Shown here piece by piece: positions 1 to 7,579 of a stretch of 26,218 nt of DNA. Numbering within the stretch: position 1 is the stretch's first letter; each line of letters starts with the position of its first letter. Source of the stretch: a virus; the IMG/VR virus record IMGVR_UViG_3300020472_000145, positions 1 through 26,218 of that record. One strand, 5' to 3'. The notes below the pieces were generated by a model, which worked only from the letters and a program-made list of their open reading frames with translations, had not been told where the DNA came from and did no database searches. The position numbers and the translations under genes were made by a program.

Positions 1-1
1 T

Positions 2-424
2 AAACTACAAAAAGTAAGTAATATTATTCACCAGAAAACACTACGTGGTGGTGCTAACTGGATGGTAGTTTCTCCAAAAGTTTCTACAATTATGGAATCA
101 ATTCCAGGATTTGCTGCTGATTCACCAGGAGACAAAGATAAGTATGCTATGGGTGTACAAAAAGTAGGTGCTATTAATAGCAGATACGAAGTGTACAAAA
201 ATCCATACATGACTGAAAATGTTATCTTGATGGGTTATAAAGGTAGCCAATTCCTTGAAACAGGTGCAGTATTTGCTCCTTACATTCCTTTAATTATGAC
301 ACCTCTAGTGTATGATCCTGCATCATTCACACCAAGAAAAGGTATCATGACTAGGTATGCTAAGAAAATGGTACGACCAGATTTCTATGGTAAGGTAATG
401 ATTAGTGATTTAGATCAACTATAA
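2..424 (+). CDS. 23: Major capsid protein gp23, C-terminal fragment
   Basis: Truncated by the window edge; the open frame starts at base 2 and gives 140 residues to the TAA at 422-424. The protein is the shell-forming subunit of the T4-type prohead and capsid. What I see: RGGANWMVVSPKV near visible residues 15-27, GYKGSQFLETGAVFAPYIPL at about 78-97, and a closing TPRKGIMTRYAKKM block. These match the order seen at the C-terminus of T4 gp23 (VVSPKV, then VGYKG..., then APY.., then a GFKTRYG-like stretch). The ATG at 62 is internal, because the reading frame and homology extend upstream of it. In T4, gp23 follows portal, protease and scaffold genes, which would lie upstream here. A strong terminator follows directly. 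Family assignment is confident; cleavage of the N-terminus by a prohead protease cannot be judged. Confidence 0.93.
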   Translation, partial: KLQKVSNIIHQKTLRGGANWMVVSPKVSTIMESIPGFAADSPGDKDKYAMGVQKVGAINSRYEVYKNPYMTENVILMGYKGSQFLETGAVFAPYIPLIMTPLVYDPASFTPRKGIMTRYAKKMVRPDFYGKVMISDLDQL

Positions 425-450
425 TAGTTAATTTAAATTTACCTTTAAGA

Positions 451-476
451 AGAGCCGCAATAGCGGCTCTTTTTTT
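451..476 (+). terminator. Intrinsic terminator after the capsid gene
   Basis: A perfect 8-bp stem AGAGCCGC (451-458) / GCGGCTCT (463-470) with loop AATA is followed by six T (471-476). It is GC-rich in an otherwise AT-rich region and lies 27 nt after the gp23 stop, so it probably insulates the very highly expressed capsid gene. Confidence 0.92.
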
Positions 477-486
477 ATATGTATTA
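476..486 (+). promoter_or_regulatory. Promoter-like box TATATGTATTA before phoH
   Basis: The box begins on the last T of the preceding terminator. It resembles the TATATTTATAA boxes elsewhere in the window, with TGT replacing TTT. If it acts as a -7/-10 element, transcription would start near 487. That is downstream of the ATG at 479 and upstream of the ATG at 503, which favours 503 as the phoH start. Confidence 0.45.
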
Positions 487-502
487 TCAAACGTTACATT
501 AT

Positions 503-1168
503 ATGTCTAAACAAAATATTGATAGAAAACCACCAAAAGGTTCCGTAAAATTTTCTATTACTTTATCACCAGAACAGAAAAAAGCAAAGACAGAAATATT
601 AAAACATCCTTTTAATTTTATTGTAGGAAAAGCAGGAAGTGGTAAAACATTATTAGCTGTTCAAGTAGCTTTAGATCAATTTTTTAAAAGAGAATTCAAT
701 AAAATAATAATAACCAGACCTACAGTATCTACTGAAGATAATGGATTTCTTCCTGGCTCAGAAAGAGAAAAAATGGAACCATGGTTAGTACCTATTCGTT
801 CTAATATGAGAAAAGTTTATAATAAACCACCTATTTTAGAAAAAATGGAAACTAGTGAACAAATTGAATTAGTATCTTTGGCACATTTTAGAGGTAGAAC
901 ATTCGATAATGCAGTTGTAATAGTAGATGAATTTCAAAATTTAACAAGATCTCAATTAGCTATGGCAATAGGAAGATTAGGTAAAGATTCTAAAATGATA
1001 TTTTGTGGTGATTCGTATCAAATAGACTTAAAAGACAAAAATTACTCAGCATATCATGATATGGCTAAATTAATAAACTCAGAATATGTTTATAAAACAT
1101 TATTAAATGATAGCCATAGACACGATGCTATAGAAGACTTATTGGAACTATTGAATGGTTATCATTAG
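503..1168 (+). CDS. phoH: PhoH-like P-loop ATPase
   Basis: Predicted cytoplasmic ATPase of the PhoH family, which is common in marine phages; its role during infection is unsettled (RNA metabolism or phosphate-stress functions have been proposed). From the chosen start, residues 42-49 are the Walker A motif GKAGSGKT. TRPTV at 71-75 and GFLPGS at 81-86 are typical PhoH motifs. VIVDEFQN at about 139-146 is Walker B, and FCGDSYQID at about 167-175 is the sensor-like segment. I chose 503 (MSKQN) over the in-frame ATG at 479 because the latter lies inside the promoter-like box and directly behind the terminator. The 221-residue length fits the short phage PhoH form without extra RNA-binding domains. 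It sits between capsid and neck genes but is presumably not a virion component. Confidence 0.92.
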   Translation: MSKQNIDRKPPKGSVKFSITLSPEQKKAKTEILKHPFNFIVGKAGSGKTLLAVQVALDQFFKREFNKIIITRPTVSTEDNGFLPGSEREKMEPWLVPIRSNMRKVYNKPPILEKMETSEQIELVSLAHFRGRTFDNAVVIVDEFQNLTRSQLAMAIGRLGKDSKMIFCGDSYQIDLKDKNYSAYHDMAKLINSEYVYKTLLNDSHRHDAIEDLLELLNGYH

Positions 1169-1173
1169 TTTTT

Positions 1174-1184
1174 TATATTTATAA
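1174..1184 (+). promoter_or_regulatory. Promoter-like box TATATTTATAA
   Basis: This box starts 5 nt after the phoH stop and ends 11 nt before the ATG at 1196. It fits TAnnTTTR, a relaxed form of the Bacteroidota -7 element. It would give a leader of roughly 11 nt. The same box occurs at 1729, 7556, 16420 and elsewhere. Confidence 0.5.
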
Positions 1185-1195
1185 TAAAAACACAA

Positions 1196-1678
1196 ATGGC
1201 AGATTTAAAACTCACAGTACAAGAACAGTTAATATTAAATGGCTTACAGCAAGGAGGTAGCTATACCACTACAATAAGTAATATAAATGACGTGTATAAA
1301 AGAGTAGTAACACTACCCGCTACATCATCTGCTACTTTAGCTTCTTTTAAATCAACCGTTGCAACAGGTAGTATTAGTGCAATGGATTTAAATGACGTTA
1401 AATATATAAGAATCACAAATTTAAGTGCTACAGATACCCCCCTTACAGCAGTAAATTTAGGAATACAAGTAGAATCAGGAAATGATGATTCATCTGCAGA
1501 TAAACAAGCTACTGTTAAATTAGAAGCTAAAAGAAGTTTTATGATAGGTTCAACAACTTCTAGTATAGATGTAGATGATGGTAGTGGAGGAGTATTTAGC
1601 TCATTATCTAATATAGAAAGTATAATAGCAAAAAGTTCAGGATCAGTTCAATTAGAAGTATTTATAGCCAGTACTTAA
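1196..1678 (+). CDS. Unknown probable virion protein, Ser/Thr-rich beta type
   Basis: I do not recognise this 160-residue protein with certainty. It has no Cys, no signal peptide and no membrane segment. Alternating hydrophobic/polar stretches rich in Ser, Thr, Ala and Val suggest an all-beta fold, for example VKYIRITNLSATDTPLTAVN at residues 63-82 and a GSVQLEVFIAST C-terminus. The composition resembles small phage structural proteins such as decoration or tail components. It forms its own transcription unit, with a promoter-like box 11 nt upstream and an intrinsic terminator downstream, between phoH and the neck genes. A single-gene late unit next to the capsid gene would suit an abundant virion protein. 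That is inference from position and composition. Confidence 0.6.
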   Translation: MADLKLTVQEQLILNGLQQGGSYTTTISNINDVYKRVVTLPATSSATLASFKSTVATGSISAMDLNDVKYIRITNLSATDTPLTAVNLGIQVESGNDDSSADKQATVKLEAKRSFMIGSTTSSIDVDDGSGGVFSSLSNIESIIAKSSGSVQLEVFIAST

Positions 1679-1700
1679 ACAAATTTAAAATATTTTTTTT

Positions 1701-1729
1701 AAAAGAGCTACATTACTAGCTCTTTTTTT
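1701..1729 (+). terminator. Intrinsic terminator
   Basis: Ten-base stem AAAAGAGCTA (1701-1710) / TAGCTCTTTT (1717-1726) with a six-base loop CATTAC and a T run to 1729. It ends the single-gene unit 1196-1678, and its U-tract runs into the promoter-like box at 1729. Confidence 0.9.
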
Positions 1730-1740
1730 ATATTTATAAC
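1729..1740 (+). promoter_or_regulatory. Promoter-like box TATATTTATAAC, neck operon
   Basis: The box is fused to the end of the preceding T-tract and lies 20 nt before the ATG at 1761. It is the best candidate start for the closely packed neck/tail-completion run, where gaps between genes are minimal. It contains TATTTATA, the reverse complement of the T4 late promoter TATAAATA. Confidence 0.55.
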
Positions 1741-1760
1741 CGAATAAATCTAATACAACG

Positions 1761-2993
1761 ATGGCAAAAATACCTATATGGCCCGGATCTTCATCTTTCT
1801 CAATGGGGGACACCCCTTTTGGGTTTTACGATGATGATGTCGATTTCCAAGCAGATATAGATAAAGTATCTAATTGGACAGCCCAAAGACTAGGATATCC
1901 TCTAGTAGACATTGAATTACAACCATTAAATCTTTATACTTGTTTTGAAGAAGCCGTAACGGAATATGGATCTCAAGTATACACCTATCAAATTAGGGAT
2001 AACATGCCTAACTTAGTAGGATCCGTTACAGCATCAGCTAATGGTACTTGGGATAGTATAAACCAAGTAAATGTTAAAGACGATTTTGGTACACTTTTTG
2101 AATCCACAGCAACAGGAGATGGATCCTCAGGAGGAGGAGGTGGTGGATATGGTGCCGCAGGTACAAAAACATATACAGCATCCTTAGATGTTAACTTAGG
2201 TCAACAAAAATATGATTTGATGAGTTCATCTGTAAATTGGGAAACTGGATCCAATCAAATAAATAGTGGAACCTTAGATATAAAAATAAAAAAAATATAC
2301 CACTACGCACCAGCAGCTATTAATAGATATTTTGACCCCTATGCGGGCACAGGTACAGGAATACAATCATTAATGCAGACATTTGGATTTGGTAATTATT
2401 CTCCAGGTGTAAACTTTATGTTAATGCCTATGTATTTTGATGCTTTAAAATTACAAGCAATCGAATTAAATGATGCTATAAGAAAATCAGCATACCATTA
2501 TGAAATAGAACAAGACAGATATTTAAAATTATTCCCTATCCCTACTTCAGGATATAAATTATGGTTCGATTATACTGTAACCGCAGGAACAATAGGGGCG
2601 GGGGGAGACATTGAAGAAGGTATAGGAGGAGTAGCAGCTTTAAATACAGTTACTGATATATCAAATGCCCCTTATACAACTGCTACTTATAGATTTATAA
2701 ATGAACCTGGTAGACAGTGGATTAGAAAATATACATTAGCATTAGCTAAAGAAATGTTAGGTAGTATAAGAGGTAAATACCAACAATTACCTATTCCAGG
2801 GTCTGAAACGACATTAGATTATAGCAGATTATTAGATGAAGCTAGAACAGAAAAAGAAACTTTAGTAGTCCAATTAAGAGAAGACCTAACAGAATTAACA
2901 ACAGAGGCCATGTTAGGTAAAGTCGCAGATAGAAATGAAAGTAAATTATTAGGACAGGGACTCGAAGGTAGATATCAAATTTATATACATTAA
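1761..2993 (+). CDS. 13: Neck protein gp13 (head-tail connection)
   Basis: Probable T4 gp13 homologue, which together with gp14 forms the neck that seals the filled head and accepts the tail. Evidence is a match of key segments. RLGYPLVDIEL followed by CFEEAVTEYG (residues 43-70) corresponds to the LGAPV..IE/NVTDEQLEDRI..AL segment of T4 gp13. The C-terminal WIRKYTLALAKEMLG ... QLPIPGSETTLDYSRLLDEA corresponds to its WLKDYSTAL..QWG ... QLPGGVTLNGQQIFDEA. At 410 residues it is about 100 longer than T4 gp13. Part of the excess is a Gly-rich linker (six Gly in a row at 124-129) and a beta-rich middle. The start follows a terminator and promoter-like box. The stop overlaps the next start as TAATG, so the two are translationally linked. 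Confidence 0.8.
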   Translation: MAKIPIWPGSSSFSMGDTPFGFYDDDVDFQADIDKVSNWTAQRLGYPLVDIELQPLNLYTCFEEAVTEYGSQVYTYQIRDNMPNLVGSVTASANGTWDSINQVNVKDDFGTLFESTATGDGSSGGGGGGYGAAGTKTYTASLDVNLGQQKYDLMSSSVNWETGSNQINSGTLDIKIKKIYHYAPAAINRYFDPYAGTGTGIQSLMQTFGFGNYSPGVNFMLMPMYFDALKLQAIELNDAIRKSAYHYEIEQDRYLKLFPIPTSGYKLWFDYTVTAGTIGAGGDIEEGIGGVAALNTVTDISNAPYTTATYRFINEPGRQWIRKYTLALAKEMLGSIRGKYQQLPIPGSETTLDYSRLLDEARTEKETLVVQLREDLTELTTEAMLGKVADRNESKLLGQGLEGRYQIYIH

Positions 2994-3331
2994 TGATTAG
3001 TTTAAAAAAAATATTATATGAAATACTAAATAATTATAGTGTAGAAGTAGATCTATTTATAGATAAATCTGCTTCAACGTATGATGTTACTAATGAAATT
3101 AGAGCTTTAAAAGGAGTAACAATTGTAACTATTATTACTCCTGAAGATTATGCCCAAACAGGTGGTGATGAATATATTAGATTAAGAATAAAATTTGTAA
3201 CAAGAGATGAAGCTAATGATATGTTACAACAATTTTTAGATGACGCTTTGGCACAAGATGACAAAGATGAAGTAAGAATACAAGGAGTAAAATCCATGAG
3301 CTATATAGAAGGAACTTTAAAACGATTATAA
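2993..3331 (+). CDS. Small unknown protein between gp13 and gp14
   Basis: This is a 112-residue acidic, soluble protein that I do not recognise by name. The order of predicted elements is helix (ISLKKILYEILNNY), strand (VEVDLFID), helix (YDVTNEIRAL), strand (VTIVTIITP), strand (YIRLRIKFV), helix (ANDMLQQFLDDAL), then strand. This looks like a ferredoxin-type alpha/beta fold. It overlaps the gp13 stop by one base (TAATG) and the gp14 start by one base in the same way, so the three are almost certainly co-translated. A small neck or tail-completion accessory protein is the contextual guess. T4 has no gene between 13 and 14, so this is an insertion relative to T4. Confidence 0.65.
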   Translation: MISLKKILYEILNNYSVEVDLFIDKSASTYDVTNEIRALKGVTIVTIITPEDYAQTGGDEYIRLRIKFVTRDEANDMLQQFLDDALAQDDKDEVRIQGVKSMSYIEGTLKRL

Positions 3332-3876
3332 TGGCATTATTTGGGGGATCAAGAGACATAAATTTATTTCATACTTTTAATGATGAACTTTTAAAAGACA
3401 TCATTCAAACTGAAACAGCATATTATAAATTTGCTTTAGAACAAACTAATGTAAATGTATATGGTGAAGCACCTGGTAAAAATTATTATGAACCTTTAAA
3501 AATAGCATGTTTAATAGATATAGGAGATCAATCATGGGGCTCTGATGATTTTGGGTCTGATGTATATCAAGAATTAAATTTTAGATTTTTAAAAGATGAA
3601 CTTGAAACTATAAATTTAATACCTGAAGTAGGAGATATTCTTCTTTTTAGAAATAATTTTTATGAAGTAGATGCAAAAATAGAAAACCAACTTTTTATGG
3701 GGAGGGATCCGGATTATGCAATGTCTGTGGAAACAACAGATTTTGGAAAAAGTTTTTCTGTTTTAATTAGTACTCATATATCGAGAGTAGAAAAATTAAA
3801 CTTAATCCCCTTAAGAGGAGGCAAATACCCTTCTATCACAAAATTAGATGGGGGAACAGCAAATTTATTAGGATAA
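3331..3876 (+). CDS. 14: Neck protein gp14
   Basis: Probable T4 gp14 homologue, partner of gp13 in the neck. Seen in the sequence: an N-terminal NLFHTFNDELLKDIIQTE block, then YYEPLKIACLIDIGDQ and QELNFRFLKDEL (residues about 50-95). Then comes EVGDILLFRNNFYEVDAKIE ... LFMGRDPDYAM, which parallels the T4 segment [21 protein letters not shown] ... FYQLGQN. At 181 residues it is shorter than T4 gp14 (about 256); the acidic C-terminal part of the T4 protein appears to be missing. Position between gp13 and gp15 fits the T4 order. It starts on the last base of the preceding stop and is followed after one base by the gp15 start. Confidence 0.75.
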   Translation: MALFGGSRDINLFHTFNDELLKDIIQTETAYYKFALEQTNVNVYGEAPGKNYYEPLKIACLIDIGDQSWGSDDFGSDVYQELNFRFLKDELETINLIPEVGDILLFRNNFYEVDAKIENQLFMGRDPDYAMSVETTDFGKSFSVLISTHISRVEKLNLIPLRGGKYPSITKLDGGTANLLG

Positions 3877-3877
3877 A

Positions 3878-4888
3878 ATGACAGATAGAAAACAAATAGA
3901 CCCAAGAAGACCTATTCCTAATAGTGAATATGATAAATTAAGAAAAAATTTATCATCTAACTTTAGACAAGGATTCCCAACAATAGAGGGGGGATTCCCC
4001 GTCCCCGATACTAGACCAAGTACAAATTTAGGACACCACACAACTAGAGCTGATGATACAACACAAGATATCTCGATAGGTTTACAAGACCATGATGAAG
4101 CTATAATGTATTATTTTAATGAAGTTATAAAACCTTCAGTTATTGTAGATGGAAATAGAACGAATGTACCTGTAATTTATGGTTCTCCAGAAAGATGGAA
4201 AAGTGTCCAAAAAGATGGATATTTTAGAGATAAAGAGGGTAAATTACAAGTACCTCTTATCATGTTTAAAAGAGATAGTATTGAAAAAAGAAGAGACTTA
4301 GGTAATAAATTAGACGGAAATAACCCACAATTACATTATACATTTCAAGAAAGATATAATAAACAAAATATATACGATAATTTTGCTGTATTGCAAGGGA
4401 GGAAACCAACAAAAGAAATGTATAAAGTAGTAGTACCTGATTTTATAAGGTTAAATTATACTTGTACTATTTGGTGTGATTATGTAGCTCAAATGAATAA
4501 ATTAATTGAGATGGTTAATTTTACGTCTGACACCTATTGGGGGGATCCAGAAAGATTTAAATTTAATGCAAAAATCGATACGTATAACAATACAACTGAA
4601 GTTGTTCAAGGAGAAAATAGAATAGTAAAAACAAACTTTGGACTAGCAATTCAGGGGTATTTAGTACCTGACAGTATAAATAAAGCTATTGCCAGTGGAG
4701 GAGTGATAAAATCTTATAGTAGATCTAAAGTAATATTCAACACAGAATTAACAGTAGAATCTACAGGAGCACCAGCAAGTAGAGAAGAAGTAAGAGGGCA
4801 ATCAACAGTAGATTATAACACATCTGCATATAAAGGTGTAGGATATAATGTTATTGGAAATGATTTTGTAATAGCCGCTAATGATTAA
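3878..4888 (+). CDS. 15: Tail terminator / sheath stabiliser gp15
   Basis: Probable T4 gp15 homologue, the hexameric protein that caps tube and sheath and binds the neck. Recognisable segments are VPVIYGSPERWKSVQKDGYF at about residues 98-117, VPLIMFKRDS at about 126-135 and VPDFIRLNYTCTIWCDYVAQ at about 187-206. NTTEVVQGENRIVKTNFGLA (residues 240-259) is followed by IQGYLVP. These correspond in order to VPITYASKEHF, LPRINLHLVD, KMIYELSIFTRYEDD and RRRIEWSLTFEVNGWMYP of T4 gp15. At 336 residues it is longer than T4 gp15 (272) through a charged N-terminal extension and a C-terminal tail. It closes the tightly packed neck run and is followed by the appendage genes instead of gp18, as T4 would have. 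Confidence 0.82.
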   Translation: MTDRKQIDPRRPIPNSEYDKLRKNLSSNFRQGFPTIEGGFPVPDTRPSTNLGHHTTRADDTTQDISIGLQDHDEAIMYYFNEVIKPSVIVDGNRTNVPVIYGSPERWKSVQKDGYFRDKEGKLQVPLIMFKRDSIEKRRDLGNKLDGNNPQLHYTFQERYNKQNIYDNFAVLQGRKPTKEMYKVVVPDFIRLNYTCTIWCDYVAQMNKLIEMVNFTSDTYWGDPERFKFNAKIDTYNNTTEVVQGENRIVKTNFGLAIQGYLVPDSINKAIASGGVIKSYSRSKVIFNTELTVESTGAPASREEVRGQSTVDYNTSAYKGVGYNVIGNDFVIAAND

Positions 4889-4900
4889 AAAAAATAAAAA

Positions 4901-5965
4901 ATGAGTTTAAAAAGTAAATCAATTTTAAAAGGATATTTTAATGTAGGAGATACACCTTCAGAAAATGAATTTATAGACGTTATAGATTCTTTTGCTTTAT
5001 TATCATCATCTGTTGATAATACAAGTCACCTCACAGTACCTTATTATATTAGTTCAAGTAACTTAAATTTAGATAATAATAAATCAAGTTCTTTTCATAG
5101 TGCAAATATGGGTATATTACATTATGGTGGAAGTCCACTACCTCAATATTTTGGTATAACCCATACATCTTCAGGAACCCCAACACTTTCTAATGCAAAT
5201 TTTGTAATAGATGATGATAATATATGGATAAAAACACCAGGTAATTCTGGGAATGTTCATATAGGTGTATGGGATGGGGGTGTAATGAAAGGAATGACAT
5301 TAAGCCTTAATAAAATAAATATAAGAACTGACCACCACATAACAGGATCTTTTAATTTAAGTTCAAGTCAAGATGTAATAGCTAGAACAGGATCATTTGA
5401 TTATATGGACACTTTTTCTACACAATTCGCGAATATAACCTCTAATACCCATATAACATCATCAGGTAATATAAGTGCAAGCGGTACAATTATAGCTAAT
5501 AATTTTACTTCAACTGGGGGTAATGCTGGGGGGATTAATTTTAATGATGGGGTAATAATAACAGGTTCTATAACAGCTTCAAATACTATAAGTTCAAGTG
5601 GTAATGTAGTAGGTGTAACCGGTTCATTTGATGTATTAGATGCGAATTATGTTTTAGGATCTAAAATTATAAAAACAAAAATAACAAATACAACTTTAGC
5701 AATAACAGATAAAGGAACATACAATAGATGTGGATCTCATACAATAACAATACCTTCAAGTTCTGCTGTAGCATTCCCTGTAGGAACAGAAATAGATTTC
5801 ATACAAACTTCAAGTGTGGGTAATGTAATGTTTACCAGTGCAAGCAGCACAATAACTTTAAATTCACGACATAGTTTACTCACAGCTTCAGGACAATTTT
5901 CAGCTGTTAGCTGTATAAAAGTAGCTACAGATGAATGGGACGTAATAGGTGATTTAACTAGATAA
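4901..5965 (+). CDS. Tail fibre-like protein with GNISASG repeats
   Basis: This is a 354-residue repeat-type appendage protein. The N-terminus (MSLKSKSILKGYFNVGDT, then P-x5-F-x2-VIDSF) is of a type common in Bacteroidota phage and prophage tail proteins. I read it as the virion attachment part. The middle carries short strand-turn repeats such as TSSGNISASGTI and SGNVVGVTGSFDVLDA, as expected for a trimeric beta-helical shaft. The last 100 residues (HTITIPSSSAVAFPVGTEID ... FTSASSTITLNSRHS ... CIKVATDEWDVIGDL) match the general pattern of a C-terminal beta domain found on many phage tail proteins. No S74 chaperone domain is visible. First gene of the appendage cassette, 12 nt after gp15. Receptor binding is inferred, not shown. 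Confidence 0.7.
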   Translation: MSLKSKSILKGYFNVGDTPSENEFIDVIDSFALLSSSVDNTSHLTVPYYISSSNLNLDNNKSSSFHSANMGILHYGGSPLPQYFGITHTSSGTPTLSNANFVIDDDNIWIKTPGNSGNVHIGVWDGGVMKGMTLSLNKINIRTDHHITGSFNLSSSQDVIARTGSFDYMDTFSTQFANITSNTHITSSGNISASGTIIANNFTSTGGNAGGINFNDGVIITGSITASNTISSSGNVVGVTGSFDVLDANYVLGSKIIKTKITNTTLAITDKGTYNRCGSHTITIPSSSAVAFPVGTEIDFIQTSSVGNVMFTSASSTITLNSRHSLLTASGQFSAVSCIKVATDEWDVIGDLTR

Positions 5966-5967
5966 TT

Positions 5968-6942
5968 ATGATAGTAGGAACTACAGTACAACATTCTAAT
6001 ATAAGCCCTACAAGCAATGAATCTATACAAGCTATAGGGATGAATATCCCCGGAAGATTGAATGATTTTAAAAAATTTGCGTGGTTTGATTTTACACATA
6101 CAGGAAGTGATAATATGACTTTAGCAGATCCCGCTACATTATCTTTTGGCCAAAATAAAATAAATACTATAAAAAATAAATTCTACCACCTCACATCTAG
6201 TGTAGATGCTCAATCAACTGCAGAAGGAAATAAAGGACCTAATTGGGATCATACTCCAGGCCAAGATGATTATTATTACGCACAATGTACAAGGACTTCA
6301 TCTGAATATCTATCATATGATCATCTAAGATTTAAAAACCCAACATCTTTTATCACTAATAACTTCACAGCAACAGTGATATTTGATAGTAATTTAGATT
6401 CTAGCAATAATGATTTGGATGATGATGAAGTTTTTTTTAGAATTGCAGGTTCTAGTGGTGCATTCCTACAAATAGGCTTTCATAAAGGATCTGCTTCATC
6501 TACACTAGGTGATACCTTTTTATTATGGTACCATGATGCTTCAAATCAAAACCACTATGCTTGGAAAAAATCAGATATAGTTGAAAACCATACAGGAGGA
6601 GATCAAAATGTAAATTTTAATTGGATAACCTTTTCTATAGTTAATGGCACACCTAGTATGTACCTAAGAGGAGTACCTATATCTTTAACCATCGCGGATA
6701 CATTTCCATATGGTTTATTATTAGAAGGTATGACTAGTCATTTATTTATTAACGATTCCGATCCAAATCTATCTTCTGATCCATCAATATATGATACTTT
6801 AGGATCAAAAGTATATGAAATTATGATATTTAATGAAGGATTAAGTGTAAATTCCTTAAAAAACATAGATATGTATGTAAAAGAAAAATATAAATCATAC
6901 CAGTATGGTTGGGTAAATGGGTATGAAAGAGAAGAATATTGA
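5968..6942 (+). CDS. LamG/concanavalin-like lectin-fold appendage protein
   Basis: This is a 324-residue protein starting 2 nt after the preceding fibre gene. Residues about 130-310 read like a LamG/concanavalin-A-type beta sandwich. The segments are FTATVIFDSN, VFFRIAGSSGAFLQIGFHKG, DTFLLWYHDA, WITFSIVNGTPSMYLRGVPI and YEIMIFNEGLSVNSLKNIDM, the usual series of strands ending in the 'contributes to motif ... starting/ending residues' pattern of such domains. The C-terminal YVKEKYKSYQYG helix is also typical for phage proteins of this kind. Likely role: binding surface sugar on the host as part of the tail appendage. No catalytic residues are identifiable. The domain call rests on pattern, not on alignment. 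Confidence 0.6.
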   Translation: MIVGTTVQHSNISPTSNESIQAIGMNIPGRLNDFKKFAWFDFTHTGSDNMTLADPATLSFGQNKINTIKNKFYHLTSSVDAQSTAEGNKGPNWDHTPGQDDYYYAQCTRTSSEYLSYDHLRFKNPTSFITNNFTATVIFDSNLDSSNNDLDDDEVFFRIAGSSGAFLQIGFHKGSASSTLGDTFLLWYHDASNQNHYAWKKSDIVENHTGGDQNVNFNWITFSIVNGTPSMYLRGVPISLTIADTFPYGLLLEGMTSHLFINDSDPNLSSDPSIYDTLGSKVYEIMIFNEGLSVNSLKNIDMYVKEKYKSYQYGWVNGYEREEY

Positions 6943-6960
6943 CCATAAATCAAAATAATT

Positions 6961-7248
6961 ATGACATTAATAACCCCAAAAATCTTAACCCGAATAAAAG
7001 CATGCCCTGAAGCTATAGAATATTTCACAGGATCTTTTTGTATAAGTGGGAGTCAATACCATGTATCAGGATCAGAAAACGATTGTGAATTTGAGGATGG
7101 TGTATTTAGTCCTATAACTTGTTCTAATTATAAACAAGTTGATTGGTGGATTGGTCTTTTTAATATGTTTAAAGTATCTGGCAGTATCCATGATAAAGAA
7201 ACGGGGTTTGATTATATTGTCACTGGTACTAAACCTAACCCTTCTTAA
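6961..7248 (+). CDS. Small Cys-containing unknown protein
   Basis: This is a 95-residue protein with no recognised family. Four cysteines are spread through it (in KACPEA, SFCISG, NDCEF and ITCSNY), unusual in this window where most structural proteins lack Cys. A metal site or structural pairing is possible but unproven. The middle (KQVDWWIGLFNMFKVSGSIH) is aromatic and hydrophobic without being a clear membrane span. It is 18 nt after the LamG-like gene and 10 nt before the next small gene, all in the appendage cassette, so a minor virion or assembly protein is plausible. Confidence 0.5.
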   Translation: MTLITPKILTRIKACPEAIEYFTGSFCISGSQYHVSGSENDCEFEDGVFSPITCSNYKQVDWWIGLFNMFKVSGSIHDKETGFDYIVTGTKPNPS

Positions 7249-7258
7249 TATATAATTT

Positions 7259-7546
7259 ATGTCTTCATATACTTGGGATTCTGCTGATTTTTCATGGGGT
7301 AATAACTCTTTTGTATGGAATGAGGTAGTTTTAGCCCTAAGATTAGGAGCGGGTGATGATTTTTCTCAATGGGAAGATTTTGATAAGAAAAAATTAATCA
7401 AATTAATATTAAAAGTACATGGGAGTACCATAACAGAAACAAAACAAAAAGAAATCAAACAATACAAAATAAAGGCAAGCGATATAAAATTAACAGTAGA
7501 AAAAGTATTAGGTGTCGAAATAATGACTGAAAATATTAAGTTTTAA
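7259..7546 (+). CDS. Small unknown protein, Trp-rich N-terminus, Lys-rich C-terminus
   Basis: This is a 95-residue protein with a two-part look. Residues 1-25 carry spaced aromatics (YTWDSADFSWGNNSFVWNEV), like a short beta repeat of W/F every four to six residues. Residues 40-95 are a Lys/Glu-rich helical part (KKKLIKLILKVHG ... KQKEIKQYKIKASDIKLTVE). No family assigned. It lies between two other small unknown genes in the appendage cassette. The bipartite design would fit an adaptor tethering a fibre to the baseplate, which is speculation. Confidence 0.5.
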   Translation: MSSYTWDSADFSWGNNSFVWNEVVLALRLGAGDDFSQWEDFDKKKLIKLILKVHGSTITETKQKEIKQYKIKASDIKLTVEKVLGVEIMTENIKF

Positions 7547-7555
7547 TTATATTTC

Positions 7556-7567
7556 TATATTTATAAC
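7556..7567 (+). promoter_or_regulatory. Promoter-like box TATATTTATAAC
   Basis: An exact copy of the box at 1729 and 16420, lying 9 nt after the stop at 7546 and 12 nt before the ATG at 7580. It may begin a second transcription unit inside the appendage cassette. No terminator hairpin precedes it. Confidence 0.5.
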
Positions 7568-7579
7568 AAAACATATTTA

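Noticed and set aside
479-502. Upstream ATG (479) giving phoH eight extra residues
   Set aside because: It lies within the promoter-like box just behind the terminator T-run; the ATG at 503 begins a typical sequence and leaves a short leader.
1731-1738. T4-type late promoter TATAAATA on the minus strand (reverse of TATTTATA)
   Set aside because: There are no minus-strand genes to serve, and the boxes sit at fixed places before + strand genes. I kept the box as a + strand element and reported the orientation puzzle as a finding.
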